From assembly GCA_035510695.1 (NCBI GenBank), contig DATKGO010000017.1:1-28190 (forward strand): 28,190 nucleotides of DNA, given 5' to 3'. Position numbers and translations under genes: made by a program. Shown piece by piece: positions 1-7,204 of the stretch. The notes beneath the pieces were generated by a model. That model did not search any database. It worked only from the letters and a program-made list of their open reading frames with translations, and was not told the DNA's origin. Source of the DNA: DAIDHK01 sp035510695 (GTDB lineage Bacteria > Patescibacteriota > Microgenomatia > Levybacterales > UBA12049). How positions within the stretch are numbered: position 1 is the stretch's first letter; every line of letters starts with the position of its first letter.

Positions 1-205
1 TCCCGAGACTATAGGTAAAACAACTAATTTGAGGCTACGGAGAGAATAATATTGTCAAAAACAGATACTAATTTATTAAAAGAAGTTGAGCCTAATTCGC
101 ATTTTTTTGCTAAAAATAATGTACTAAATCCGGAAGTCAGGCGAACTCGTGCGTAAAATCTCCTTGCGCTTACTGGCATTCGAATCCCTTCTTACATTAG
201 AAGAG

Positions 206-238
206 TTTAAATTAGTTATGTCATTTTAAATTAGTTAT
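206..238 (+). repeat. Tandem 14-bp direct repeats upstream of the toxin-antitoxin promoter
   Basis: TTTAAATTAGTTAT occurs at 206-219 and again at 225-238, a period of 19 nt (about two helical turns). The second copy touches the -35 hexamer of the promoter at 238-266. The placement is that of an operator. AbrB-type antitoxins usually repress their own promoter, so binding by the product of 273-533 is a reasonable inference, but it is not shown by sequence alone. Confidence 0.55.
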
Positions 239-266
239 TGACAATAATCATATTTTCTGATATTCT
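238..266 (+). promoter_or_regulatory. Sigma70-type promoter of the antitoxin-toxin pair
   Basis: TTGACA (238-243), a 17-nt spacer, then TATTCT (261-266). The start codon at 273 lies exactly 6 nt after the -10 box, so the transcript should start at or within a base or two of the A of ATG. The mRNA would be leaderless, and no Shine-Dalgarno sequence is seen. Confidence 0.75.
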
Positions 267-272
267 GATTAT

Positions 273-533
273 ATGAATGATGTAATTATTATTAGAAACA
301 GAGGGCAGTTAACAATTCCTGATGCAATTAGAAAAGCAGTAACATGGGCAAACCCTATGTCAGCTGTCTCTATATCTGTTGTAAAACCCGACGAAATTGT
401 TATAAAGCCTCACACAAAGAATTACGACTGGGATAAAATCTGGGAAGGCATTAGAAAATCACGAGCCATAAAAGGGAGTGGCAAGACAACATCTGCATTA
501 GATTTTTTACAACAAGACAGACAGTCACACTAA
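273..533 (+). CDS. AbrB/MazE-type antitoxin (SpoVT-AbrB fold)
   Basis: An 86-residue protein. The N-terminal part (about residues 3-47) has the swapped-hairpin pattern of SpoVT-AbrB DNA-binding proteins: RNRGQLTIPDAIRKA, then the second strand ending DEIVIKPH. The remaining 40 residues are polar and would be the tail that wraps around and neutralises the toxin. The stop codon abuts the ATG of the PIN-domain gene, the usual vapBC-like antitoxin-first order. The start at 273 is fixed by a promoter whose -10 box ends 6 nt upstream. The family assignment is firm; antitoxin function is inferred from the partner gene and the likely autoregulatory repeats upstream. Confidence 0.85.
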   Translation: MNDVIIIRNRGQLTIPDAIRKAVTWANPMSAVSISVVKPDEIVIKPHTKNYDWDKIWEGIRKSRAIKGSGKTTSALDFLQQDRQSH

Positions 534-959
534 ATGCATCAGAAAATTCTCATAATCGATTCATCTGTAATTGTTAAATGGTTAAGTTCTGATCGTGAAG
601 AGAATCTTGAGAATGCTGATAGAATCTTACAAGATACTAAATCAGGAAAGGTAGAACTACTTACTCCTGAACTAGCAAAATATGAAGTAGGAAATGTTTT
701 GCTATTCAGCAAAAATCTTTCTACCGAACAAAGCTCGATTTCTTTGTCGCAATTTTTTAATCTTCCTTTAACATTTATTCCTGAATCAAAAACCCAAGCA
801 ATTGAAACGTTTAGAATAGCATTTAATCTACATATTACATATTATGATGCTGCATTTCTTTCCCTTGCCAAGGAGTATAATGCTGAATTAATCACTGAAA
901 ATATCAAGCATCAAGGGAAAAGTACTGATATTAAAGTAACTGCTCTAAAAGATTATTAA
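534..959 (+). CDS. PIN-domain toxin, VapC-like ribonuclease
   Basis: A 141-residue protein of typical VapC length. PIN nucleases bind metal through three or four acidic residues; here D9 (in LIIDSSVIVKW), E46 or E51 (in TPELAKYEVGNVL) and D105 (in YYDAAFLSLAKEY) fit. The fourth position, usually Asp after LVT or LIT, appears as E122 in LITEN, a conservative change. Members of this family cut tRNA or rRNA when the antitoxin is lost. It is translated directly after the antitoxin (TAA then ATG with no gap), so the two are co-expressed. The active site looks intact. The exact RNA target cannot be read from sequence. Confidence 0.85.
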   Translation: MHQKILIIDSSVIVKWLSSDREENLENADRILQDTKSGKVELLTPELAKYEVGNVLLFSKNLSTEQSSISLSQFFNLPLTFIPESKTQAIETFRIAFNLHITYYDAAFLSLAKEYNAELITENIKHQGKSTDIKVTALKDY

Positions 960-1036
960 TCCTCCATTTTATCTAAATTTTTATATAAATTAAGAAGTTC
1001 TTTCGTAAACGTTTTCTACCTGGTAATCAGTAGGCT

Positions 1037-1074
1037 CACCCCGCTTAGCGGGGTGTTAGCCAGCTCAGCTGGCT
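1037..1074. terminator. Two back-to-back perfect hairpins between convergent genes
   Basis: CACCCCGC/GCGGGGTG (1037-1055) is an 8-bp stem with loop TTA. It is followed at once by AGCCAGC/GCTGGCT (1058-1074) with a 3-nt loop. They lie between the convergent ends of the PIN toxin (959) and the dihydrouridine synthase (1085). A bidirectional terminator is the natural reading. There is no clear U-tract on either side, so this is not a textbook intrinsic terminator. The octamer GGCTCACC flanks the pair at 1033-1040 and 1071-1078. Confidence 0.45.
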
Positions 1075-1084
1075 CACCTCACAT

Positions 1085-2110
1085 TCAGCTTGGGTGTGAG
1101 TCCTCTAAGCGTTCTTGCATCTCATCAATATCTGCACTATTCTTGATTAGATATTGGGTTATTAGTTTTTTCATCTCGTCTAACGATTCTGTCAGCATTA
1201 TCTTTTCTCTTACTTCACCCGCTCCTGGAAATTCATTGATATAAACTTTGCAAAATTTCTTTAAACTTGCCGGATTCTTATCTTTTCCCCAGGTATCTTC
1301 AAATAAGTTTATATGTTTCATATACAAATCAAGTTTTTGTTCAACTGTAATTAAATCTTTATCAACTTTTTCGTTAAACAACCAGGGATCGGAGAAAATT
1401 CCCCGACCAATCATAACTCCATCACATCCATACTGTTCCGATTTCTCTTTAGCTTCCTGCAAATTTTTAACATCTCCATTGCCTATCAAAATCGTATTTG
1501 GATTAATAGAATTTCTCATTTCAACAATTTTTCCCATTAATTCCCAGTGAGCGGGCACTAATGAAAGTTCTTTTGCTGTACGTAAATGTATGGTTAATGC
1601 TGATAAATTTTGTTCGAGTAAAAACTGTATCCATTCATCAATTTGATTTTTTGAAAAGCCAATTCTGGTTTTGACACTGACAGGTAAACCCTGACTCCCC
1701 TTTTTCGTAGCTTCAATTATTTCTTTGGCCAAACTTTTGTTTTTAATCAATGCCGCGCAAGCACCACCATTTGTCACTGTTCTCTGTGGGCAACCCATGT
1801 TTATGTCAATGCCGTCAAAGCCTAATTTGACAATTAATTTAGCAGACTCATAAAAAGTTTCAGGGTTAATTCCCCAAATCTGCGCGACAAGCGGATGTTC
1901 ATTTTTCTTAAACAACAATCTCTGCATGACTCTTTCTTGCCCCACAGACATAAGTCCGTCACAATTTACAAATTCGGTAAATAAAACATCCGGTTTACCT
2001 ACGGAAGTCACAATTTGCCGGAATACCACATCGGTAACTCCGTCCATAGGAGCCAAGACCGTGAAACCGTGTGGAAGCATATGCCAAAAGTTGTGATTTA
2101 TTGATTTCAT
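1085..2110 (-). CDS. dus: tRNA-dihydrouridine synthase (Dus family)
   Basis: A 341-residue FMN enzyme that reduces uridine to dihydrouridine in tRNA. The TIM-barrel family signature is complete: VLAPMDGVTDVVFR near the N-terminus, VAQIWG, DINMGCP with the catalytic Cys at about 107, a KTRIG strand, IHLRT (the family has HxRT), IGNGDV, and the phosphate-binding GRGIFSDPWLF. The helical C-terminal domain is present. It resembles DusB more than DusA, but the subtype is uncertain. The ATG at 2110 lies 7 nt after a TATAAT box, so this start is likely and the mRNA leaderless or nearly so. The gene is monocistronic and ends next to the hairpin pair shared with the toxin gene. Confidence 0.93.
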   Translation of the reverse strand: MKSINHNFWHMLPHGFTVLAPMDGVTDVVFRQIVTSVGKPDVLFTEFVNCDGLMSVGQERVMQRLLFKKNEHPLVAQIWGINPETFYESAKLIVKLGFDGIDINMGCPQRTVTNGGACAALIKNKSLAKEIIEATKKGSQGLPVSVKTRIGFSKNQIDEWIQFLLEQNLSALTIHLRTAKELSLVPAHWELMGKIVEMRNSINPNTILIGNGDVKNLQEAKEKSEQYGCDGVMIGRGIFSDPWLFNEKVDKDLITVEQKLDLYMKHINLFEDTWGKDKNPASLKKFCKVYINEFPGAGEVREKIMLTESLDEMKKLITQYLIKNSADIDEMQERLEDSHPS

Positions 2111-2117
2111 GTGTTTG

Positions 2118-2147
2118 ATTATAGAGAGAATAGTTCAAAATATCCAA
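2118..2147 (-). promoter_or_regulatory. Promoter of the dihydrouridine synthase gene
   Basis: On the minus strand TTGGAT, an 18-nt spacer and TATAAT (2123-2118), with ATG 7 nt further on. No Shine-Dalgarno sequence fits between box and start codon. Confidence 0.6.
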
Positions 2148-2174
2148 TTTTCAATTCTCAATTTTCAATCAATG
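2145..2174 (+). repeat. Dispersed 30-nt AT-rich intergenic repeat, copy 1
   Basis: This 30-nt segment (CAATTTTCA...TCAATG) matches the reverse complement of 15090-15119 at 27 of 30 positions. The two copies lie in unrelated intergenic gaps in opposite orientation. Low complexity may explain part of the match. Confidence 0.4.
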
Positions 2175-2274
2175 TTCAATACTTAAATGTTTTAAACATT
2201 GAATATTTTCACCTTCATTGGTACTTGGTACTTGAATTTTGAAAATTCTATCCTCCTTTGAAGGTTTGAGATGT

Positions 2275-2280
2275 TATAAT
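2275..2280 (+). promoter_or_regulatory. Extended -10 box in front of the group II intron
   Basis: TATAAT preceded by TGT, an extended -10 (TGnTATAAT). No good -35 hexamer is seen. A start 7 nt downstream would be at about 2287, so exon 1 would be only the six nucleotides GCATGA before the intron boundary at 2293. Confidence 0.5.
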
Positions 2281-2292
2281 AATAACGCATGA

Positions 2293-2993
2293 GTGCGCAA
2301 AGAGAAGCTCATTCTGTCTAGTTGGTTCAAATCCAACCCATCTAAAGACTAACCATCAGGATGGTACGGAACTTCCCATGCGTTGGAGTAATCCAGGGTA
2401 TGAAGCGGAAGGAAAGGAGAAACCAGACCATAAGCACCGCTTGAGAGGGATTTTAAGCACAGCTGAAGGTTATTGAGCCACGAAAGATATATAAATGTAG
2501 CGGTCAACCTTGTTCATGTATGGGAAGACAGCAGTCTTGCATACGACGATAACGGTTTTAGTATTCACGAACGCTACCGGGGTCTAAGTCCATGGTAAGG
2601 TTTCACGACAGAGAGAATGGGAACTTTGGAGATCCATATACTTCTCTAATCAAATAGAGTAAGTTTCTAACAAGTTGACGAGACGAGGGTGAAGCGATGA
2701 GTATATGGAAGTCTGAACAGTTCATAGTAGAGGGAAGTGTGGGTAATGCCACATCATTTGATGTCATCCGTACGGAACATACAAACCTTAAAGGAGCTGT
2801 CTATACAATTTTAAAGGAAGGAGACGAGTGCCATACTCAGATATGGGAATACACAGATACATAATACCTTTTAAACACCAAATAAACACTGGTGCATATT
2901 GTATATCGGAAAGCCGGATGCGGGAAATTCGCTTGTCCGGTTTAGACGGGGGCATCCTGAGTTGTTATTCAGTTATCAAGGAGGGATGTCTAC
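2293..2993 (+). ncRNA. Group II intron ribozyme, apparently without an intron-encoded protein
   Basis: The 5' end GTGCGC fits the group II GUGYG boundary. Domain V is at 2911-2943: AAGCCGGA pairs with TCCGGTTT, and the inner GCGG/TCGC stem carries a GAAA-type loop. Domain VI is 2951-2990 (GGCA/TGTC base, then TCC/GGG), with A2986 able to bulge as branch point 8 nt before a TAC 3' end (2993). TCATGT at 2514-2519, about 220 nt into the intron, pairs with GCATGA (2287-2292) just before the 5' boundary, as expected for EBS1-IBS1 (five Watson-Crick pairs plus one G-U). Between domains III and V there are only about 150 nt and no reverse transcriptase frame. At 701 nt it matches a full ribozyme minus the protein. 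Splicing activity is not proven, and domain I was not folded in full. Confidence 0.85.
2978..2985 (+). promoter_or_regulatory. Shine-Dalgarno sequence located inside intron domain VI
   Basis: AAGGAGGG lies 9 nt before the ATG at 2995, one of the clearest ribosome-binding sites in the window. It is on the 3' strand of domain VI, where its last Gs would pair with TCC at 2955-2957. Splicing at 2993/2994 would remove it from the mRNA. Confidence 0.65.
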
Positions 2994-2994
2994 C

Positions 2995-4146
2995 ATGAAA
3001 AATGCTTTAATAATATTGTTATTAGTTACTAGTTTCTTGTTTTTTGTCCCATTATCCTATGCCGTAGAAAATCCACTCAGCGTACCGAATAATAAAATTG
3101 GCATACATATTCTTTTTGATAGCGAAATTAGTGAAGCGGCAAAATTAGTGAACAGCAGCGGCGGTGACTGGGGATACGTTACCATTCCTATTCAAACAGG
3201 CGACAAAGACATAGACAAATGGCAGCATTTTATGGATCAATGCAGACAAATGCATGTGATTCCAATTATTCGCTTAGCCACTGAAGGGGATTATTTTAAT
3301 ACGCAAAATTGGCGAGAGCCGACTTATGACGATATTATAGATTTTGCGAATTTTCTAAATTCTCTGAATTGGCCGACGAAAAATCGTTATGTAATCGTTT
3401 ATAACGAAGTAAATCGAGGTGACGAATGGGGCGGCGCAGATGATCCTGACGCTTATGCCAAACTACTTGATTATGCCGTACATGAGTTCAAATATGTTAA
3501 TCCTGACTTTTTTATTATTTCGGCCGGTTTGGACAACGCAGCTCCCACGCAAGGTACGGAATACATGCAGGAATATACATATATGCAGGATATGAATAAT
3601 TCCGTACCGGGAATCTTTTCGGAAGTTGACGGTTTAGACAGCCATTCTTACCCCAACCCGGGTTTTTCCGGCTCTCCGAGTGATAATTCATCTGAAAGTG
3701 TGGATAGTTTTTCTCATGAGCAGCAGCTTGCACAGCAATTAGGCGGAAAAAAGTTGCCTATATTTATTACCGAAACAGGCTGGAGTACCGATAATCTTAC
3801 CGATCAAGCTATCGCTCAATATTATCAGCAAGCTTTAAGCACTGTATGGAATGATCCAAGTATAGTGGCGATTACACCTTTTTTACTTGATGCTAATCAG
3901 GGAGATTTTATGCAATTTTCATTTCTTAAACCTGACGGAAGCCAAACGCTTGAATATAAATCGGTGTTTAATTACCCGAAAATTAAAGGGCAGCCGATAT
4001 TAAATAGTCCTCAGGTTTTATCCGCGTCAACATCAAAAGCGCGGCCGGAACTTAAATTTTTTTCCGACACCAATTCAGGTTCAAGCCGCTATCCGACCCT
4101 TGCGGACAATGTACGAAGTGTGTTTAAATGGCTTTTTAAGTTGTAA
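2995..4146 (+). CDS. Secreted clan GH-A-like glycoside hydrolase
   Basis: A 383-residue protein with an N-terminal Sec signal peptide (MKNALIILLLVTSFLFF, likely cleavage after SYA at about residue 23). The body reads as a TIM-barrel glycosidase. RYVIVYNEVNRG (about 131-142) carries the Asn-Glu pair that provides the acid/base (E138) in clan GH-A, and PIFITETGWST (about 255-264) carries the nucleophile Glu (E260) at the end of strand 7. Both catalytic residues are present. The exact family (GH5, GH39 or related) cannot be assigned by eye. The last 60 residues are Ser/Pro-rich and not part of the barrel. The frame is open upstream to 2899, but that stretch is intron domain V and VI sequence, so ATG 2995 (or 2986) is the real start. 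It would act outside the cytoplasmic membrane on polysaccharide. Confidence 0.82.
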   Translation: MKNALIILLLVTSFLFFVPLSYAVENPLSVPNNKIGIHILFDSEISEAAKLVNSSGGDWGYVTIPIQTGDKDIDKWQHFMDQCRQMHVIPIIRLATEGDYFNTQNWREPTYDDIIDFANFLNSLNWPTKNRYVIVYNEVNRGDEWGGADDPDAYAKLLDYAVHEFKYVNPDFFIISAGLDNAAPTQGTEYMQEYTYMQDMNNSVPGIFSEVDGLDSHSYPNPGFSGSPSDNSSESVDSFSHEQQLAQQLGGKKLPIFITETGWSTDNLTDQAIAQYYQQALSTVWNDPSIVAITPFLLDANQGDFMQFSFLKPDGSQTLEYKSVFNYPKIKGQPILNSPQVLSASTSKARPELKFFSDTNSGSSRYPTLADNVRSVFKWLFKL

Positions 4147-4172
4147 ACCAGTTATCCCTTCCGCAATCATTC

Positions 4173-4238
4173 TGTCATCCGCCGGCTGGCGGATCCAGGA
4201 AAAAAGAATAGATTCCTGGTTTGCGGCCAGGAATGACA
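4173..4238. repeat. Palindromic intergenic element A (TGTCATCC...GGAATGACA)
   Basis: A 66-bp unit with inverted ends TGTCAT/ATGACA. Inside are ATCCGCC/GGCGGAT (perfect 7-bp stem, 4-nt loop) and CCAGGAA/TTCCTGG/CCAGGAA segments that can pair in alternative ways. The same end sequences bound 4652-4761 and 7645-7701. It lies just after the glycosidase stop and could also serve as its terminator. Confidence 0.65.
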
Positions 4239-4263
4239 AAAAAAGGAAATATATTTTAATAAT

Positions 4264-4644
4264 ATGGAATGGGAAGAAGCAGAAGACATAAAAATCAACT
4301 TACAACAAATTTTAAACGTAATTGAGCTGCCGCATGTAAAGCTGGATCGTGTATTTTGTTATCGTACGCATGGCTCAAAAGCCAGGGCCTATGCTCGAAC
4401 TTGGGGATTTCCGAAAATATTCCAAACGGCGCTGGATGTCCAGCCGGCATATGTGATTGAAGTTTTATCCAGATATTATGATAAATTGGATGAAGAAAAG
4501 AAAATAAAAGTTTTGATTCACGAACTTTTACATATTCCCAAAAATTTTTCCGGTGCACTTGTTCCCCATCACACACGCACCCAACATATCGGTACTTCGG
4601 TAAATAGACTTTTTAAAGAATATAAGAGCAAAAGGGAAAAGTAA
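4264..4644 (+). CDS. Putative zinc metallopeptidase (HExxH)
   Basis: A 126-residue cytoplasmic protein with the zincin motif IHELLHIP: H86 and H90 as metal ligands and E87 as catalytic base. His residues at about 102, 103 and 108 could supply the third ligand. Length, single compact domain and motif context resemble the small 'putative metallopeptidase' family found in phages, archaea and CPR genomes (Phage_metallopep-like). The substrate is unknown. No convincing Shine-Dalgarno sequence precedes ATG 4264; a weak TATTTT lies 6 nt before it, matching the leaderless spacing seen elsewhere. The gene sits between two palindromic elements. The protease call is an inference from the motif. Confidence 0.7.
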   Translation: MEWEEAEDIKINLQQILNVIELPHVKLDRVFCYRTHGSKARAYARTWGFPKIFQTALDVQPAYVIEVLSRYYDKLDEEKKIKVLIHELLHIPKNFSGALVPHHTRTQHIGTSVNRLFKEYKSKREK

Positions 4645-4651
4645 AAAAAGT

Positions 4652-4761
4652 TGTCATCCCGAGCGTAGCAAAGTCTGACTTGGCGGAGTCGAGGGATATC
4701 TGGCGAATACCAGATAAAGCTCGAACAAGTCGAGAGATTCTTCACTTCGTTCAGAATGACA
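4652..4761. repeat. Palindromic intergenic element B (TGTCATCCC...GAATGACA)
   Basis: A 110-bp unit with TGTCATCCCGAGCG at the left end and GTTCAGAATGACA at the right. Internal pairs include ATATCTGG/CCAGAT and the repeated words GAGTCGAG and AAGTCGAGAG. The right end supplies an ATG (4756) in frame with the following gene, 15 nt before its probable true start. Confidence 0.65.
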
Positions 4762-4770
4762 TTCAATATT

Positions 4771-5460
4771 ATGCTTACATTAATACACGGTGACAATACA
4801 CAGGCTTCTCGAAATTACTATTTTGAGATTAAGCAAAAATCTACAAATGCCAAAATTTTGGAAGGAGAAAAAATAGGTTTAACCGATATAATTGAGGCAA
4901 TTGAAGGCGACGGTTTATTCGCTACCACGCAAGCTGTCTTTATCGAGCAATTATTTTCCAAAAATCGAGCTAGTAGCGAATTTGATTCAATATTAAAATA
5001 TCTCAACTCAGATCACAAAATTCCGATTACTCTTTGGGAGGGTAAAGAGATTGATAAAAAACAGATTGCAAAACTGATAAAAGCTGCGAATAAACAATTC
5101 AGCTACCCCAAAACGCTTTTTCAACTGCTGGATGCGCTTCGACCGGGAAATGGAAAACAATTGGTAACTCTTTTTCAGCAAAGTTTACAAACCGAGGAAG
5201 TTGAGCTCCTGCTGTTCATGTTGACCAAACAATTCCGACTTCTCTTAGCTCTACAATCGCCTACAAATGATTCTATCGAAGAGGTTAAACGTATCCAACC
5301 CTGGCAGATGAGCAAACTACAAAAGCAGGCGAAACTATTCTCCGAAACGCAGCTTAAATATATTTATTCCAAACTATATGAATTTGATTTGGGCTACAAA
5401 ACCGGTGGTTTATCCATGCCGCTCATCCCCACCCTTGACTTTTTTCTGGCAGGGTTATAA
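4771..5460 (+). CDS. holA: DNA polymerase III delta subunit-like protein (clamp loader)
   Basis: A protein of 229 residues from ATG 4771. HolA is the clamp-loader subunit that opens the beta ring. The N-terminus MLTLIHGDNTQASRN fits the first strand and loop of HolA domain I (GDn...), the middle holds DALRPGNGKQLVTLFQQSL as in the delta lid region, and the C-terminus (IQPWQMSKLQKQAKLFSETQL) matches the conserved HolA helices where hPyqlkKl..qA..fs..eL is usual. It is about 100 residues shorter than classical HolA, as is often seen in CPR genomes. ATG 4756 would add five residues encoded by the palindromic element and is less likely. The gap of 17 nt to the phosphomannomutase gene suggests co-transcription. 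Confidence 0.75.
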   Translation: MLTLIHGDNTQASRNYYFEIKQKSTNAKILEGEKIGLTDIIEAIEGDGLFATTQAVFIEQLFSKNRASSEFDSILKYLNSDHKIPITLWEGKEIDKKQIAKLIKAANKQFSYPKTLFQLLDALRPGNGKQLVTLFQQSLQTEEVELLLFMLTKQFRLLLALQSPTNDSIEEVKRIQPWQMSKLQKQAKLFSETQLKYIYSKLYEFDLGYKTGGLSMPLIPTLDFFLAGL

Positions 5461-5477
5461 GATGAAATTTATCTGAT

Positions 5478-6860
5478 ATGGGAATTAATCCTTCAATTTT
5501 TAAATCCTATGACATCCGCGGAATATATCCTACAGAGATAAACGAAGAAAACTTGCCGCAAATCATTACTGCAATTTACGCATTCTTTAAAAAGAAGTTA
5601 GGCAAAGATAATTTTACATTGGTTTTGGGAAATGATATGCGAGTTTCCTCTCCTTCGCTAACAGAAGTGGCAAAAAAAGTATTAGTTGAACTGGGAGCCA
5701 CAGTAATTGATGTTGGAATGCTTTCGACTCCTACCTTTTATTTCGCAGTCTCTCACTACGGTTATGATGCCGGTATACAAATTACAGCCTCACATAACCC
5801 TAAAGAATATAACGGAGTAAAGTACGTCATGAAAGGCGAGAACGGTTTGATAAAAATCGGCAAATCTACAGGCATGGATGATGTAAAACAAATGGCAATT
5901 GACGGAGTCACCCTTGAAAAGCCGGGAAACGGAACAATCACACCGAAAAGCGGAGTTGGAGACGATGAAGTAAATAATGCGTTAAACTTCGTCAATAATC
6001 CTGTGGTAAAAAAATTTAAAATTGCTGCTGATCCAGCCAATGCAATGGGCGGAACGTATATCGATGCGTTAGCAAAAAAAATGCCTATGGATTTGGTTAG
6101 AATGAATTTTGAATTGGACGGAACATTTCCTGTTCATCAGCCTGATCCATTACAAGCTAAAAATTTGGTAGATCTACAAAAGAAAGTAGTGGAAGTAAAA
6201 GCGGATTTAGGTTTAGCACCTGATGGTGATGGAGATAGATTATTTTTCATTGATGAAAAAGGTCAGGTAATTCCCCCGACAATCATAACTTCTATAGTGG
6301 CAAAAGAACTATTAAAAGTATATCCGGGTGCGGAAATATTAGTTGATATTCGTTATATCTTTACACCGAAAAAAATAATTGAAGAAAATGGCGGAAAGAT
6401 GGGAATTACTAAAGTTGGTCACGCATTTATAACTGAAGAAATGAATAAAACAGGAGCGGTGTTTGCGGGTGAATCATCGGCTCATTATTACTTTAAAGCT
6501 ACAGGAAATGCAGAGTCTCAACTTCCGACTATTATTACAGTTTTAAAAGTTTTGACTGAAGAAAATTGTACAATGTCAGAATTAGTCGAAAAAATTAGGA
6601 GAAGTTATGAATCTGGTGAATTTAATTATAAAGTATCGAACGCGCAAGAAATACTTGATGCTATTAAAAATAAATATACAGACGGAGAATTGAGTACTTT
6701 GGATGGCGTTGCTGTTTCTTATTCTGATTGGAGATTTGGAGTCAGAACATCTAACACTGAGCCTCTTCTTCGTTTGAATGTTGAATCCTATGATAAAGCC
6801 ACAATGGAAGCGAAAAGAGATGAATTGATGGCCTTGATTAAATCACTTGCAAAAGAATAA
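5478..6860 (+). CDS. manB: Phosphomannomutase/phosphoglucomutase
   Basis: A 460-residue alpha-D-phosphohexomutase that interconverts mannose-6-P and mannose-1-P (or the glucose pair). All four domain signatures are visible: KSYDIRGIYP at the start, the phosphoserine loop TASHNPKEYNG (S105), the Mg-binding loop DGDGDR (249-254), the sugar-specificity loop GESSAHYYF (GEMSGH in most family members, so two substitutions), and the C-terminal phosphate-binding RTSNTEPLLRLNVE. The length is normal. It is followed by a PMI-type cupin and a PGI/PMI, which together would turn fructose-6-P into mannose-1-P for nucleotide-sugar and glycan synthesis. Whether it prefers mannose or glucose cannot be told; the context favours mannose. 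Confidence 0.93.
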   Translation: MGINPSIFKSYDIRGIYPTEINEENLPQIITAIYAFFKKKLGKDNFTLVLGNDMRVSSPSLTEVAKKVLVELGATVIDVGMLSTPTFYFAVSHYGYDAGIQITASHNPKEYNGVKYVMKGENGLIKIGKSTGMDDVKQMAIDGVTLEKPGNGTITPKSGVGDDEVNNALNFVNNPVVKKFKIAADPANAMGGTYIDALAKKMPMDLVRMNFELDGTFPVHQPDPLQAKNLVDLQKKVVEVKADLGLAPDGDGDRLFFIDEKGQVIPPTIITSIVAKELLKVYPGAEILVDIRYIFTPKKIIEENGGKMGITKVGHAFITEEMNKTGAVFAGESSAHYYFKATGNAESQLPTIITVLKVLTEENCTMSELVEKIRRSYESGEFNYKVSNAQEILDAIKNKYTDGELSTLDGVAVSYSDWRFGVRTSNTEPLLRLNVESYDKATMEAKRDELMALIKSLAKE

Positions 6861-6922
6861 TCTACAAAGTTTCATTTTGACTTCTTGAAAGAATATTTTA
6901 GAAAGAGTAAAGTTAGGATATT

Positions 6923-7204
6923 ATGAATGATAAAATTTTAACAATCTTAGAAAAGCTTGAAAAAGGATCTGATAAAACAAACGCAAGATTAGATGAAATA
7001 GAAAAAAGATTAAGTCATGTTGAGACAAACATGGCAACTAAAGATGATCTCGTTAATTTAAAACACGAACTGATTGAGTATTCAGACCGTTGGTTTGGCG
7101 ATTTATTGGAGGCCACTGACAAAAACAAAGCTAGTATTGATGAAGTTATAAATCTTAAATCAAGAGTTCGTGCTATTGAAAAAAAATTATCATTACAACA
7201 ATGA
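6923..7204 (+). CDS. Small coiled-coil protein of unknown function
   Basis: A 93-residue, highly charged protein with heptad-like stretches (ILEKLEKGSDKTNARLDEIEKRL and a second one near the C-terminus), no signal peptide and no membrane segment. It probably forms a coiled-coil oligomer. Its stop overlaps the next start in ATGA (7201-7204), so translation of the cupin enzyme is likely coupled to it. AGGA at 6915-6918 is a possible but tightly spaced ribosome-binding site. Similar short coiled-coil proteins with an MATKDDL-like segment are common in bacteria and phages, but no function can be assigned. Confidence 0.7.
   Translation: MNDKILTILEKLEKGSDKTNARLDEIEKRLSHVETNMATKDDLVNLKHELIEYSDRWFGDLLEATDKNKASIDEVINLKSRVRAIEKKLSLQQ

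Noticed and set aside
52..156. Possible 34-codon TTG-start ORF (MSKTDTNLLKEVEPNSHFF...) with GGAGAG upstream.
   Set aside because: Too short, rare start codon and no recognised family; could be chance or a gene remnant.
165..200. ATTCGAATCCC as part of a tRNA.
   Set aside because: No pairing T-stem, anticodon arm or acceptor stem can be drawn around it.
2317..2337. tRNA T-arm-like hairpin GTTGGTTCAAATCCAAC.
   Set aside because: It lies inside group II intron domain I and no other tRNA arms or acceptor stem surround it.
2377..2384. CATGCGTT, complementary to AACGCATG (2284-2291), as EBS1.
   Set aside because: Only about 85 nt into the intron and would leave A2292 unpaired at the splice site; TCATGT at 2514-2519 fits usual EBS1 position and abuts the boundary.
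2744..2872. Remnant of an intron-encoded reverse transcriptase between domains III and V.
   Set aside because: The short open stretch (ending IWEYTDT) shows no reverse transcriptase or maturase motif.
2899..2994. Extended N-terminus of the glycosidase (MYIGKPDAGNSLVRF...).
   Set aside because: It is a reading of intron domains V and VI; a signal peptide begins at 2995.
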